A model generated the notes under the pieces. That model had not been told where the DNA came from, searched no databases, and saw only the letters and a program-made list of their open reading frames with translations. The position numbers and the translations under genes were made by a program. A stretch of DNA of 64,000 nt. It comes from Parvibaculaceae bacterium PLY_AMNH_Bact1 (lineage in GTDB: Bacteria; Pseudomonadota; Alphaproteobacteria; Parvibaculales; Parvibaculaceae). The stretch's first letter is position 1, and each line of letters starts with the position of its first letter. This document shows positions 42,756-51,438 of the stretch, piece after piece. The DNA is taken from positions 806,001 through 870,000 of the forward strand of contig CP126168.1 in assembly GCA_032881465.1 (NCBI GenBank). The letters run 5' to 3'.

Positions 42756-43624
42756 TCTTTCGAGCTGCCTGTTGCCGCATCAGACAACCACTCGGGAAGC
42801 GATGCCTGAACAGCAATCTCATTCGCGGTCAGCGGGTTATCCAGGCGGTCAAGACGCAGCAGGGCAAGCCCTTGTCTGCCGCAAGAGGAAAGCAATTCAC
42901 CAGCCTGCCGCTCCCCAGCCATCACTGCTGTGTGGGGGGCAGGGAGGTCGATGTCAGCGGTCACCGTGACGATACGTTTGCGCACCTGGCCCTTGCGATG
43001 GGTGCGAGATGTCACCTCTTGCCCGACGAAGCAGCCTTTCTGGAAATCGATCGCACCCAGCAAATCCAGATTGGCTTCCATGGGGAAGGTCTTGTCGGCG
43101 GTGAGGTCTAGGGCACCGGGCACGGCCAGGGAAATGCGATGGGCATTGTAATCTTCCGGCGTGCTTGCCTCGCCCATGGATTGCGCCGCGTCAGCGGAGG
43201 CTGTGGGTACCATGAAACGTTGGCCCAAATCCGCGAGGCGGGGGTCGTTAAGCAGCAGGCCTCCATGAAATGTTTCCGCCAGGCCTGCCTCGCCAGACGT
43301 TTCGGTGTTCCAAATTGCCCCCACAACCCATTCCTGTCCCACGCTTGCGAGCGTCACGTCGGCACGGAGCTTGTAGAACATCAGTCGTTTCAATAGCTCC
43401 GGCGCAGCGCCTTGGTCGCAATCGACCAGGTAATGCCCATCCTGTTCAATGACAAAAAAGTCGAACAGATATTTGCCCTGCGGTGTTTGCAGGAGCGTGT
43501 AGATCGCGCGCGTGGGCGAGACCAGTTCAAGATTGTTGGTCAACAGATTCTGCAGAAAATCATGGGCGTCTGCGCCACCAATCTTACAAACCACCCGGTC
43601 GGGCAAGAGGCTTACTTTCGTCAC
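42752..43624 (-). CDS. ygfZ: Folate-binding protein YgfZ (CAF17-like)
   Basis: A tetrahydrofolate-dependent protein that helps maintain or assemble Fe-S clusters. The family signature is KGCFVGQEVTSRTHRKGQVRKR (Cys within K-G-C-[FY]-x-G-Q-E, about residue 195). The N-terminal segment FLQNLLTNNLE and the TPQGKYLFDFFV strand fit the GcvT-like fold. Length 290 aa. The start is GTG at 43624. It is coupled to tag through an ATGA overlap. It is divergent from the GT9 gene; dihydroorotase lies further on, an order seen in many alphaproteobacteria. Confidence 0.93.
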   Translation of the reverse strand: MTKVSLLPDRVVCKIGGADAHDFLQNLLTNNLELVSPTRAIYTLLQTPQGKYLFDFFVIEQDGHYLVDCDQGAAPELLKRLMFYKLRADVTLASVGQEWVVGAIWNTETSGEAGLAETFHGGLLLNDPRLADLGQRFMVPTASADAAQSMGEASTPEDYNAHRISLAVPGALDLTADKTFPMEANLDLLGAIDFQKGCFVGQEVTSRTHRKGQVRKRIVTVTADIDLPAPHTAVMAGERQAGELLSSCGRQGLALLRLDRLDNPLTANEIAVQASLPEWLSDAATGSSKE

Positions 43625-43805
43625 GGGACCACCCTGTATCTGTCCCCTTTATCCATACGTCGTAATGGGGAGCCTTAGATGTAAGTCGCCCGTTGCCGCC
43701 CCGCAAGCGGAAGCTCACACGCAACATGCCTTGGCAGCGCGGGTTGGCACACCTATAACCGGGGGCAAGACCTAAGGATCGCAGACTTCCAAGGATCATC
43801 GTGCC

Positions 43806-44756
43806 ATGCGCCTACTCTTCATTACCTCAAATCGGATCGGGGACGCCATCTTGTCTACCGGCCTGTTGGGGCATTTGATGGAGACGTTGGATGCCCCGGA
43901 TATCACGGTAGCCTGTGGTCCTGTCGCTGCGCCCCTGTTTGCGGGGGCGCCTGACGTGTCGAATGTCCATGTGATGCGTAAGGAGAAGTATTCTCTTCAT
44001 TGGTGGCGCTTGCTCCGCGCAACGTTTGGAACCCGGTGGGACGTCGTTGTTGATATTCGGGGATCTGCAACAGCTTACTTGCTCCGTACCGGGAAGCGGT
44101 TCGTCCTGAAGCCAGATCATACAAAACCCCGAGTTGAGCATCTTGGAGGCGTGATGGGGCTCAATCCGCCTCCATCCCCCAGATTATGGCCTAGTGAGAT
44201 CACAAGGGCGCGGGCCAAGGCGATGCTGCCTGAGGGCGTTCCCATTCTCGCAATAGGGCCAACCGCCAATTGGCCAAAGAAGATCTGGCCGCAGGAGCGG
44301 TATGCGGAGCTTGTGCAGGCAATTACCGGCCCTGGAGGCCAGCTTGAGGGGGCACATCTTCTTCTCACCGGCGGCCCGGGAGAACAGAACCAAGTAAAAG
44401 CACTCTATGAGGCGGTCCCGCAGGATCGATTGATCGACCAGATTGGGGCGGATCTTATTGATACCTATGCACAATTTGAGCGAGCGTCGGTTTTCGTCGG
44501 AAATGATTCTGGCCTTATGCATCTGGCGGCAGCGGCTGGCATTCCAACACTCGGACTTTTTGGTCCTACACGTGATGACCTTTACGCGCCCTGGGGCGAC
44601 AATTGTGCCTCTATACGCGGAGGCCGGACTTATGATGAGATCATCTCAGACCCGGCATATGATTTTGATAGCCCTGACAGTGCTATGACTGACCTAACTG
44701 TTGACCAGGTTGTTGAAGCGGTAAGTGACCTTCTCGATAAGGTCACCAAGAAATAG
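43806..44756 (+). CDS. Glycosyltransferase family 9 (heptosyltransferase-like)
   Basis: A 316-residue GT-B enzyme of family 9, whose members transfer heptose or other sugars to lipopolysaccharide core. The N terminus MRLLFITSNRIGDAILSTGLLGHL has the family Asp in IGDAIL. The donor-site region reads LAIGPTANWPKKIWPQERYAEL and the C-terminal motif FVGNDSGLMHLAAAAGIPTLGLFGPT is characteristic. No other LPS genes are visible nearby. AAGGATC lies upstream. It is followed by pyrC after a short region with imperfect tandem repeats. Confidence 0.9.
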   Translation: MRLLFITSNRIGDAILSTGLLGHLMETLDAPDITVACGPVAAPLFAGAPDVSNVHVMRKEKYSLHWWRLLRATFGTRWDVVVDIRGSATAYLLRTGKRFVLKPDHTKPRVEHLGGVMGLNPPPSPRLWPSEITRARAKAMLPEGVPILAIGPTANWPKKIWPQERYAELVQAITGPGGQLEGAHLLLTGGPGEQNQVKALYEAVPQDRLIDQIGADLIDTYAQFERASVFVGNDSGLMHLAAAAGIPTLGLFGPTRDDLYAPWGDNCASIRGGRTYDEIISDPAYDFDSPDSAMTDLTVDQVVEAVSDLLDKVTKK

Positions 44757-44797
44757 GCCCCACCAATAGGCCAACCAAATAGGCCCACTAAATTAGG
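44749..44797 (+). repeat. Short imperfect tandem repeat between GT9 and pyrC
   Basis: Three consecutive units AATAGGCC(C)(C)ACCA, AATAGGCCAACCA and AATAGGCCCACTA, then AATTAGG. The first unit contains the GT9 stop codon TAG. The unit length is about 13-15 bp. Confidence 0.65.
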
Positions 44798-44810
44798 TAA
44801 GGAGACCTTT

Positions 44811-46160
44811 GTGTCCGAAATTTCCCCCACAACCTTTGATGTCATCTACTCCGGCGGAACTGTCGTCAATCAGGACGGTACGGGAATAACCGATGTCGGT
44901 ATTCGGGACGGTCGCATTGCCGCTATTGGTGATTTGTCAAAAGCTGATGCGGGCGAGCGCGTTGATGTAACGGGCCTTCATGTGCTGCCGGGTGTCATTG
45001 ACACCCAGGTTCATATGCGCGAGCCGGGCAATGAGCACAAAGAAGACCTGGAAGCCGGTGGCAATGCTGCGGTCTTGGGTGGTGTGACGGCAGTTTTCGA
45101 AATGCCCAACACCAAGCCGCCGACAACGAACTCCGAAGCTCTGGCAGACAAAGTGAAGCGAGCGCGTCACCGCATGCAATGCGACTATGCGTTCTACGCC
45201 GGCGCGACCACCGAGAATGCAGACATCCTTGCTGACCTTGAGCGCGAGCCTGGCTGCTGTGGCGTGAAGATCTTTATGGGGTCATCAACCGGCAACCTTC
45301 TGGTGCCCGACGATGAGCATGTCCGATCCGTACTCCGCGCCATCAACCGTCGATGTGCGGTTCATTCAGAAGACGAGTACCGCCTGCGGGAGCGTCGTGA
45401 ACTGGCGGAATTGGATAAGCCGGAGACCCATCCTGTTTGGCGCGATGTACAAACCGCGGTCATGTGTACCGAGCGGCTTCTCCGGCTCGCGCGCGAAGAG
45501 GGGGCTCGTATTCACGTGCTCCACATCACGACGGCAGATGAGATGCCGATCCTCGCAGCAAACAAGGATATCGCGACCGTTGAGGTAACACCTCAGCACC
45601 TCACCTTCGCGGCACCGGATTGTTATCAGGAGATCGGGACGCGTGCACTCATGAACCCACCTATTCGCACAGCCGAGCATCGCGCGGGTCTGTGGGCGGG
45701 GATCGCTGCAGGCATCGTGGACATCGTTGCGACGGATCATTCCCCTCATACACTTGAGGAGAAGTCGCAAGCCTATCCCAAGGCGCCGTCTGGCATGCCG
45801 GGGGTTCAGACTTTTGTGCCCGTCATGTTGAACTATGTGAATGAAGGTAAGCTAAGCCTTGAGCGTTTTGTGGACCTGACATCACATGGTCCAAACCGCG
45901 TGTTCGGAACGGCCCGTAAAGGCCGTATTGCGGTAGGTTATGACGCGGACCTCACAATTGTGGACATGAAGAAGAGCCGCACCATTGAAGATGACTGGAT
46001 TGCGTCCGTCTCGAAGTGGAGCGCGTTCAGCGGCCGCACAATGACCGGCTGGCCCATTGGCACGGTCATCCGCGGACGCCAGGTAATGTGGGATGATGAG
46101 ATTCTGGGTGCTGCTCAAGGCGAACCCATAACTTTCACAGAGGTCTTGCCTCGCGGTTAG
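44811..46160 (+). CDS. pyrC: Dihydroorotase (class I type)
   Basis: Cyclises carbamoyl-aspartate to dihydroorotate in pyrimidine synthesis. The metal-site motifs are clear: GVIDTQVHMREPGNEHKED (first His pair), GVKIFMGSSTGNL (bridging Lys), HVLHITTADE (His), and IVATDHSPHTLEEK (Asp). The C-terminal amidohydrolase strand KGRIAVGYDADLTIVDM is present. Length 449 aa is usual for the long bacterial type. The start is GTG at 44811, with AAGGAG before it. No pyrB is adjacent. Because related dihydropyrimidinases share the fold, the substrate is inferred from motif details. Confidence 0.93.
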   Translation: MSEISPTTFDVIYSGGTVVNQDGTGITDVGIRDGRIAAIGDLSKADAGERVDVTGLHVLPGVIDTQVHMREPGNEHKEDLEAGGNAAVLGGVTAVFEMPNTKPPTTNSEALADKVKRARHRMQCDYAFYAGATTENADILADLEREPGCCGVKIFMGSSTGNLLVPDDEHVRSVLRAINRRCAVHSEDEYRLRERRELAELDKPETHPVWRDVQTAVMCTERLLRLAREEGARIHVLHITTADEMPILAANKDIATVEVTPQHLTFAAPDCYQEIGTRALMNPPIRTAEHRAGLWAGIAAGIVDIVATDHSPHTLEEKSQAYPKAPSGMPGVQTFVPVMLNYVNEGKLSLERFVDLTSHGPNRVFGTARKGRIAVGYDADLTIVDMKKSRTIEDDWIASVSKWSAFSGRTMTGWPIGTVIRGRQVMWDDEILGAAQGEPITFTEVLPRG

Positions 46161-46582
46161 GCGTCCTTCGACGCTGCGAGCTCTGCACCCGGGCCAAGCG
46201 GCTGGCCATAAGAAAATTCGATAAAGCGCCCGTCCGGGTCTTTCAGAGCGCAATAATATCCGACCGGATAGGGGGCTTGGCGTGGTGGCCAGGCAAGCAG
46301 GTCGCCGCCGCGCGCGGCGATGTCATCGACCGCCTGTTTGCTCTCAAGCGCAAAACCCAAATGGCTGAAATCACCATCCGGCTGCGGCAAGGGGCTGCCC
46401 TTGTCGATGAGGACCACTACAAACTCCTCCCCTTTGCCGGGTTCAGCGAGCCAGGCCACATTGGCACCCTCCGGCTCATCTCGCAGATGCACGGTCTCAA
46501 GACCGCAATAGTCCTCATAAAATCGGATGGAGCGGTCTAGATGGGCCACATGGAGGGCGATATGGGTGAAGGCGGGTTTCAT
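46157..46582 (-). CDS. VOC-family (glyoxalase-like) protein
   Basis: A 141-residue vicinal-oxygen-chelate protein. It has two beta-alpha-beta-beta-beta modules: FTHIALHVAHLDRSIRFYEDYCGLE (metal His) and FSHLGFALESKQAVDDIAARG (second His). GYYCALKDPDGRFIEFSYG holds the C-terminal Glu ligand. It is close to glyoxalase I in length, but other VOC activities are possible. Its 3' end overlaps the end of pyrC by 4 bp, a tail-to-tail arrangement. No partner genes point to a substrate. Confidence 0.88.
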   Translation of the reverse strand: MKPAFTHIALHVAHLDRSIRFYEDYCGLETVHLRDEPEGANVAWLAEPGKGEEFVVVLIDKGSPLPQPDGDFSHLGFALESKQAVDDIAARGGDLLAWPPRQAPYPVGYYCALKDPDGRFIEFSYGQPLGPGAELAASKDA

Positions 46583-46747
46583 GCGCGCAGTTTATCCCAC
46601 AAATCTTGGTTTTCGAGCGGCTTTGAGGAGGATTGCTTGACCAGACGCCTGTTTTCGGGTGGGTTGTGCCCAACAAAATCAACAATTGGCAGTACGGCAG
46701 CTCAATGAGCCAAAAAAGCCGCGCACCACATGACATAGGGAAATCTC

Positions 46748-47740
46748 ATGAGTGACACGTTTCGCGCCCTCCAGCTCTCCAAAACCGACGATGGACAAGA
46801 GGCCAACATTGTTGAGTTGACCGAAAATGATCTGATGGATGGTGACGTGACTGTTGAGGTCACCCACTCAACGATCAACTACAAAGACGGTCTGGCACTC
46901 ACAGGCGCTGCGCCCGTTGTCCGCACCTGGCCAATCATTCCAGGAATTGATTTTGTCGGCACCGTCACAAAGTCTGAGCATAGCGGTTGGAAGGAAGGCG
47001 ACAAAGTCATCCTCAATGGGTGGGGCGTTGGCGAAACGCATTTCGGCGGTTATTCCCAACGTGCCCGTGTGAAGGGTGACTGGCTGGTGGCTTTGCCTGA
47101 TGGCATTTCGCCAGAACGTGCCATGGCGATTGGTACCGCAGGCTATACCTCCATGCTCTGTGTACGTGGTCTGGAACGCCAGGGCATCACGCCCGACGCA
47201 GGCGATATTGTTGTCACTGGTGCTGCCGGAGGTGTGGGGTCTGTCGCTATCGCGCTTCTTGCGAAACTTGGGTACCGCGTCATCGCCTCAACGGGCCGCG
47301 CCTCTGAAGCTGACTATCTCAAAGGGTTGGGCGCGGCAGAAATCATCGATCGGAATGAACTCTCAGGTGAAGGACGCCCTCTGGGCAAAGAACGCTGGGC
47401 CGGTGCTGTGGATGCTGTCGGCAGCAAGACCCTCGCCAATGTGATTGCTCAAACGAAGTACGGCGGGGCTGTCACTGCATGTGGTCTGGCGCAAGGGCCG
47501 GATCTGCCCTCATCGGTCATGCCTTTCATCCTGCGCGGTGTACAGCTGATCGGTATCGACTCCGTCATGGCGCCCATCGAAAAGCGGCAGGACGCGTGGA
47601 ACCGTCTCGCGACAGATCTCGATATGGCGAAGCTTGATGCCATGACCGAGACGGTGGGCTTGAGCGGCGTGAGCGAAATCGCTCCGAAAATCCTCGCGGG
47701 CCAGGTGCGCGGACGCGTCGTCGTAGACGTCAACGCGTAA
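46748..47740 (+). CDS. acuI: Acryloyl-CoA reductase-type MDR oxidoreductase (AcuI/YhdH)
   Basis: A 330-residue zinc-free medium-chain reductase of the AcuI/YhdH group, which reduces acryloyl-CoA to propionyl-CoA with NADPH. Diagnostic segments are [13 protein letters not shown] near residue 40, [32 protein letters not shown] and the cofactor motif [33 protein letters not shown] precedes the ATG. It opens a rightward run with a CoA ligase, LysE exporter, dioxygenase and ThDP enzyme. AcuI is known for acrylate/DMSP and 3-hydroxypropionate metabolism, and here the neighbouring ligase could supply a CoA thioester, but this is inference. Confidence 0.88.
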   Translation: MSDTFRALQLSKTDDGQEANIVELTENDLMDGDVTVEVTHSTINYKDGLALTGAAPVVRTWPIIPGIDFVGTVTKSEHSGWKEGDKVILNGWGVGETHFGGYSQRARVKGDWLVALPDGISPERAMAIGTAGYTSMLCVRGLERQGITPDAGDIVVTGAAGGVGSVAIALLAKLGYRVIASTGRASEADYLKGLGAAEIIDRNELSGEGRPLGKERWAGAVDAVGSKTLANVIAQTKYGGAVTACGLAQGPDLPSSVMPFILRGVQLIGIDSVMAPIEKRQDAWNRLATDLDMAKLDAMTETVGLSGVSEIAPKILAGQVRGRVVVDVNA

Positions 47741-47778
47741 GCCAAGCCGCATTCAAACAGCTCTGAGGAGGAAGCCTT

Positions 47779-49641
47779 ATGGATATGCCAGCAGGGAACT
47801 TGCCCCCATACAGGCAGGTAAACTATGCGGAACGCCGCGTTGAAATTGATGAGCGTCCAGATGGCAGTATCGTCTTGCGCAATCCTCATCCCGTGGGGGA
47901 ACCAGCGTCCAACCTGATCGAACCCTTGCGCAAGTGGGCTGTTGAGCGACCCGACCATGTGTGGCTCGGCAAACGTCTGACGCCGCGTGACGGGCAACAA
48001 TTCGGTGATTGGGAGACCGTCACTTATGCGGAGGCGAACGCACGCGTGAACGCGCTGGCCGCCGGCATGTTGGCGCGGGGGCTCTCCCAAGACGCACCGC
48101 TCATGCTCCTATCGGGCAATTCTATTGAGCATGCGCTCATGACCTATGGCGCGATTTTGGCTGGCGCTCCCGCGGTACCGGTATCGCCATCCTATTCTCT
48201 TATGAGCTCAGATCATGAAAAGCTGAAATATGTCGTCGACCTTATTCAGCCCAAGATGATCTTTGTGCAGGACTCACGGCCTTTTGAAGGCGCACTTGCC
48301 GCTCTTGATCTTGATGGCATTCCCGTTGTGGCCTGTGAGGGCCCCTGCGACATTACTTATGCAGAGCTTGTCGCCACGGCGCCGGCCGCGGCTGTCGAAG
48401 AAAGTTATGCCAGGCTCCATTGGGACATGGTGTCCAAATACCTCTTCACGTCCGGCTCCACCGGCATGCCTAAGGCGGTCATCACGACCCATCGTATGAT
48501 GTGCATGAACTCCGTGATGGCGGAAAATCTTATCGTCAAAGATGAAGATGAGGAACCGCCTGTCCTGTTGAACTGGCTGCCCTGGAACCATTGCTTTGGC
48601 GGCAACGCGGTTTTGAACAATCTGCTTACCTCAGGCGGCACACTTTACATTGATGGCGGGCGGCCTGTACCTGGTGGCTTTGAGGAAACGCTTCAGAACC
48701 TGCGCGAAATTGCACCGACGACGTATTCCAACGTTCCAGCGGCTTATGGCCTCTTGATCGCAGCGTTGGAAGAGGACGACGCACTGGCGAAAAACTTCTT
48801 CTCGCGCGTGAAGTTTCTTTCCTATGGAGGCGCCGCGTTGGCGCAGGATCTCTATGACCGGCTGCAAAAGGTCTCGATCCGCACCATTGGCGAACGCATG
48901 ATCTTATCGTCCGGTTATGGCGCAACGGAAACCGCTCCGACGATCATGAATGTCCACTGGGCGACGGAACGCATGGGGCTTTTGGGCCTGCCGCTTCCTG
49001 GCGTGGACATTAAGCTGGTGCCTACGGGTTCCAAGCATGAAGTCCGCGTGAAGGGTGATTGCATCACCACGGGCTATTACAAAAACCCGGAAAAGACGGC
49101 AGACGCCTATGACGAAGAGGGCTTCTATAAGCTCGGCGATGCAGCCAAATTTGTTGACCCTGACAACCCGGCTGAAGGCCTGGTGTTTGATGGACGCGTG
49201 GTTGAAGACTTCAAATTGTCAACAGGCACTTGGGTAAGCGCAGGGCGTCTGCGGGTTCAGACTGTGGGAAGCTCAAACGGGATATTGCATGACGCGCTGG
49301 TTGCCGGGTTGGATGAAGCCTATATTGGCATTCTGGGTTTCCCCAATATCGCTGCATGTCAGGCCTGCGCTGGCGAGGGCGATTTGCCAGTCGAAGAATT
49401 GGTGCGCCATCCAAAGGTGCTCGAAACTCTGGCAGAGGGGTTGCGTGCTCATAACCAGGAAAACCCGGGCTCAAGCACGCGCATCAAGCGCGCACTTTTG
49501 ATGGTGGAACCGCCGAGTGTCGACAAGGGCGAGCTTACCGACAAGGGTTACATCAACCAGTCAACGGCATTGGCGCGCCGAGATGACCTGGTGAAGAAGC
49601 TCTATACAGAAACACCCGGCAACGATGTTGTGGTGCTTTAA
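47779..49641 (+). CDS. Feruloyl-CoA-synthase-like acyl-CoA ligase
   Basis: A 620-residue ANL-superfamily AMP-forming ligase. The P-loop-like A3 motif is KYLFTSGSTGMPKAVITTH (about residue 220). The A5 motif is LSSGYGATETAPTIMN and the A7/A8 region is YKLGDAAKFV with DGRVVEDFKLSTGTWVS. Length and the sequence AVERPDHVWLGKR near residue 55 fit the feruloyl-CoA synthase group better than acetyl-CoA synthetases. That group activates ferulate, but substrates of relatives vary. A strong GAGGAGG lies before the ATG. It is 38 bp downstream of acuI, probably in one transcript. No enoyl-CoA hydratase/aldolase of a ferulate pathway is in the window. Confidence 0.85.
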   Translation: MDMPAGNLPPYRQVNYAERRVEIDERPDGSIVLRNPHPVGEPASNLIEPLRKWAVERPDHVWLGKRLTPRDGQQFGDWETVTYAEANARVNALAAGMLARGLSQDAPLMLLSGNSIEHALMTYGAILAGAPAVPVSPSYSLMSSDHEKLKYVVDLIQPKMIFVQDSRPFEGALAALDLDGIPVVACEGPCDITYAELVATAPAAAVEESYARLHWDMVSKYLFTSGSTGMPKAVITTHRMMCMNSVMAENLIVKDEDEEPPVLLNWLPWNHCFGGNAVLNNLLTSGGTLYIDGGRPVPGGFEETLQNLREIAPTTYSNVPAAYGLLIAALEEDDALAKNFFSRVKFLSYGGAALAQDLYDRLQKVSIRTIGERMILSSGYGATETAPTIMNVHWATERMGLLGLPLPGVDIKLVPTGSKHEVRVKGDCITTGYYKNPEKTADAYDEEGFYKLGDAAKFVDPDNPAEGLVFDGRVVEDFKLSTGTWVSAGRLRVQTVGSSNGILHDALVAGLDEAYIGILGFPNIAACQACAGEGDLPVEELVRHPKVLETLAEGLRAHNQENPGSSTRIKRALLMVEPPSVDKGELTDKGYINQSTALARRDDLVKKLYTETPGNDVVVL

Positions 49642-49663
49642 AGACGGATTGGCGTAACGCCTC

Positions 49664-50296
49664 ATGGACATATTGGTCCTCATATTGAGTGGGCTTTTGA
49701 TCGGCGTTGCCGTTGCAGCACCTATTGGTCCTGTCAATCTGATTTGCATTCGCCGAACGCTCAAGTACGGCATGCTGAACGGGTTTGCGTCTGGCGCAGG
49801 CGCTGCGGTAGGCGATGGCGTGTTTGCGATCGTCGCCGCCTTTGGCGTCACGGCAGTGATCAGCTTTGTGGCGGCCTATTCAGGCTGGTTGCAATTGGTG
49901 GGCGGCATCTTTCTCTTAGGGCTTGGCGTCCGTACCTGGTTCGATCAACCGCATTTGCATGATAAACTGCCAGAGGGAAGCCTCGGAGACTTGTTGCCTG
50001 TGATCTCCGTCACGTTTTTTCTCACCATCACCAATCCAGCCACCATGCTGGGCTTTATCGCGATTTTTGGCGGTGTGGCAGATTTCACCATCGGTACCGA
50101 AGACTATATGCGCGCAAGTATCCTTGTTGCTTCTGTCATTGGCGGCTCGGTCTTGTGGTGGGCGGCAATCACGGGGTTCGTGTCCCTGTTTCGCGACCGC
50201 ATGACCGACACTGGACTGGTCATATTGAACAAAGTATCTGCCGTAATCATCGTCTTGTTCGGGGCGGGCATTCTTGGGCGCCTTCTGCTGGCGTGA
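49664..50296 (+). CDS. LysE/RhtB-family exporter
   Basis: A 210-residue inner-membrane protein with six predicted transmembrane segments and the LysE start pattern SGLLIGVAVAAPIGPVNLICIRRTLKYG (conserved Pro-Ile-Gly-Pro). GFASGAGAAVGDG follows in the family pattern. LysE proteins export amino acids or small metabolites; the substrate is not predictable. No clear ribosome-binding site precedes the ATG. It lies 22 bp after the ligase gene, so it may be translated by readthrough of ribosomes from that gene. Confidence 0.9.
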   Translation: MDILVLILSGLLIGVAVAAPIGPVNLICIRRTLKYGMLNGFASGAGAAVGDGVFAIVAAFGVTAVISFVAAYSGWLQLVGGIFLLGLGVRTWFDQPHLHDKLPEGSLGDLLPVISVTFFLTITNPATMLGFIAIFGGVADFTIGTEDYMRASILVASVIGGSVLWWAAITGFVSLFRDRMTDTGLVILNKVSAVIIVLFGAGILGRLLLA

Positions 50297-50348
50297 CCAT
50301 GGTGCCTGCTCTGGCTTAAGATGAACACGGTGGTTGAGGGAGGATAGT

Positions 50349-51350
50349 ATGTCAGACACGCAACAGGGTTTTCGCTCGTTCGGGGAACAGGCGCTCCACT
50401 ATTTTGACCGTCCCCATGAGGCCGCTACAACGGCTCAGATCGCCAGTCCTGCGGCCTGGGTCGGGAGTGACCTGCCGCCATTGGAAGATATGGCGTATGT
50501 GTTGTCGGAAGATGAGATCGCCGAGATTGATGCTGCGCTCGTGGTGGCCAAGGCAAGTGGTAAGGCAACCGGAGCGCTTCTGAGCGATGACTTTCCACTC
50601 CCTTCATTTGCAGCACGTATTCACGAGTGGCGGGATGCTGTCGGTGAGGATGTTGGATTCCAGGTTGTGCGCGGCGTACCGGTTGAGCGTTGGTCGAGGG
50701 ATGACGCTGAACTTTTTTTCTGGTGCCTGGGCCTGCATCTTGGACGGCCTGGCGGGCAAAACCCGCAGGGTGATCTTTTAGGCCACGTTACCGACACAAA
50801 TGCCTCAAAGACCGATCCCATGGTCCGGCTTTACCAGACATCGGCCAATATCGAGTATCACTGCGATGCGGCTGATGTCGTGGGGTTGCTTTGTCTCAAG
50901 AAAGCAAAGTCAGGGGGACAAAGCAGGATTGTGAGTTCCGTCACGGTCTTCAACGAGCTCGTGACGAGGCGCCCGGATCTGGTGGCGCGCCTGTTCGAAC
51001 CTTTCCAACTGGATTCGCGCAATGAGACCAAGGGCGATGCGCCCGGCAGCATTCCCATCACACCCTGCTGCTTTGCAGATGGGAAGCTCAGAACCTTCTA
51101 TCATTCGGACTATTTTCGCTCAGCTGTGCGTCATGCAGAGGTTGCGCCCTTTACCGACGACGAACAGGCATTGCTCGACACATATGAGCAGATTGCGGCT
51201 GAGGCCGGCATCTATCTGGATATGGATTTGCAGCCCGGCGACATTCAGCTGTTGTCGAACCATACAAATCTTCACGCGCGCACAGATTATGAAGACCATG
51301 AAGACCCGGCCGAGCGGCGCCACCTTTTAAGGCTTTGGCTGTCTCTCTAG
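50349..51350 (+). CDS. TauD/TfdA-family Fe(II)/2-oxoglutarate dioxygenase
   Basis: A 333-residue non-haem iron oxygenase. The iron-binding triad is HxD in IEYHCDAADVVGL (about residue 175) and the distal His in LSNHTNLHARTDYEDH (about 305). The C-terminal Arg for 2-oxoglutarate is in RRHLLRLWLSL. GLHLGRPGGQNPQGDLLGHV is also shared with this group. GGGAGG precedes the ATG at 50349. Substrates of the family range from taurine to aromatic ethers; none can be chosen here. It lies 52 bp after lysE and 88 bp before the ThDP enzyme. Confidence 0.87.
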   Translation: MSDTQQGFRSFGEQALHYFDRPHEAATTAQIASPAAWVGSDLPPLEDMAYVLSEDEIAEIDAALVVAKASGKATGALLSDDFPLPSFAARIHEWRDAVGEDVGFQVVRGVPVERWSRDDAELFFWCLGLHLGRPGGQNPQGDLLGHVTDTNASKTDPMVRLYQTSANIEYHCDAADVVGLLCLKKAKSGGQSRIVSSVTVFNELVTRRPDLVARLFEPFQLDSRNETKGDAPGSIPITPCCFADGKLRTFYHSDYFRSAVRHAEVAPFTDDEQALLDTYEQIAAEAGIYLDMDLQPGDIQLLSNHTNLHARTDYEDHEDPAERRHLLRLWLSL

Positions 51351-51438
51351 TGCGCATAGGTGTGATCTGTGTATCATTGGGAAAACCGCCGGGCGTAAAT
51401 CGCGATAACCGGCACAAAAATTCGCAGGGAGAAAATCC

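Noticed and set aside
46748-49641. Ferulate degradation pathway
   Set aside because: The required enoyl-CoA hydratase/aldolase and vanillin dehydrogenase are absent here, so the ligase's substrate is left open.
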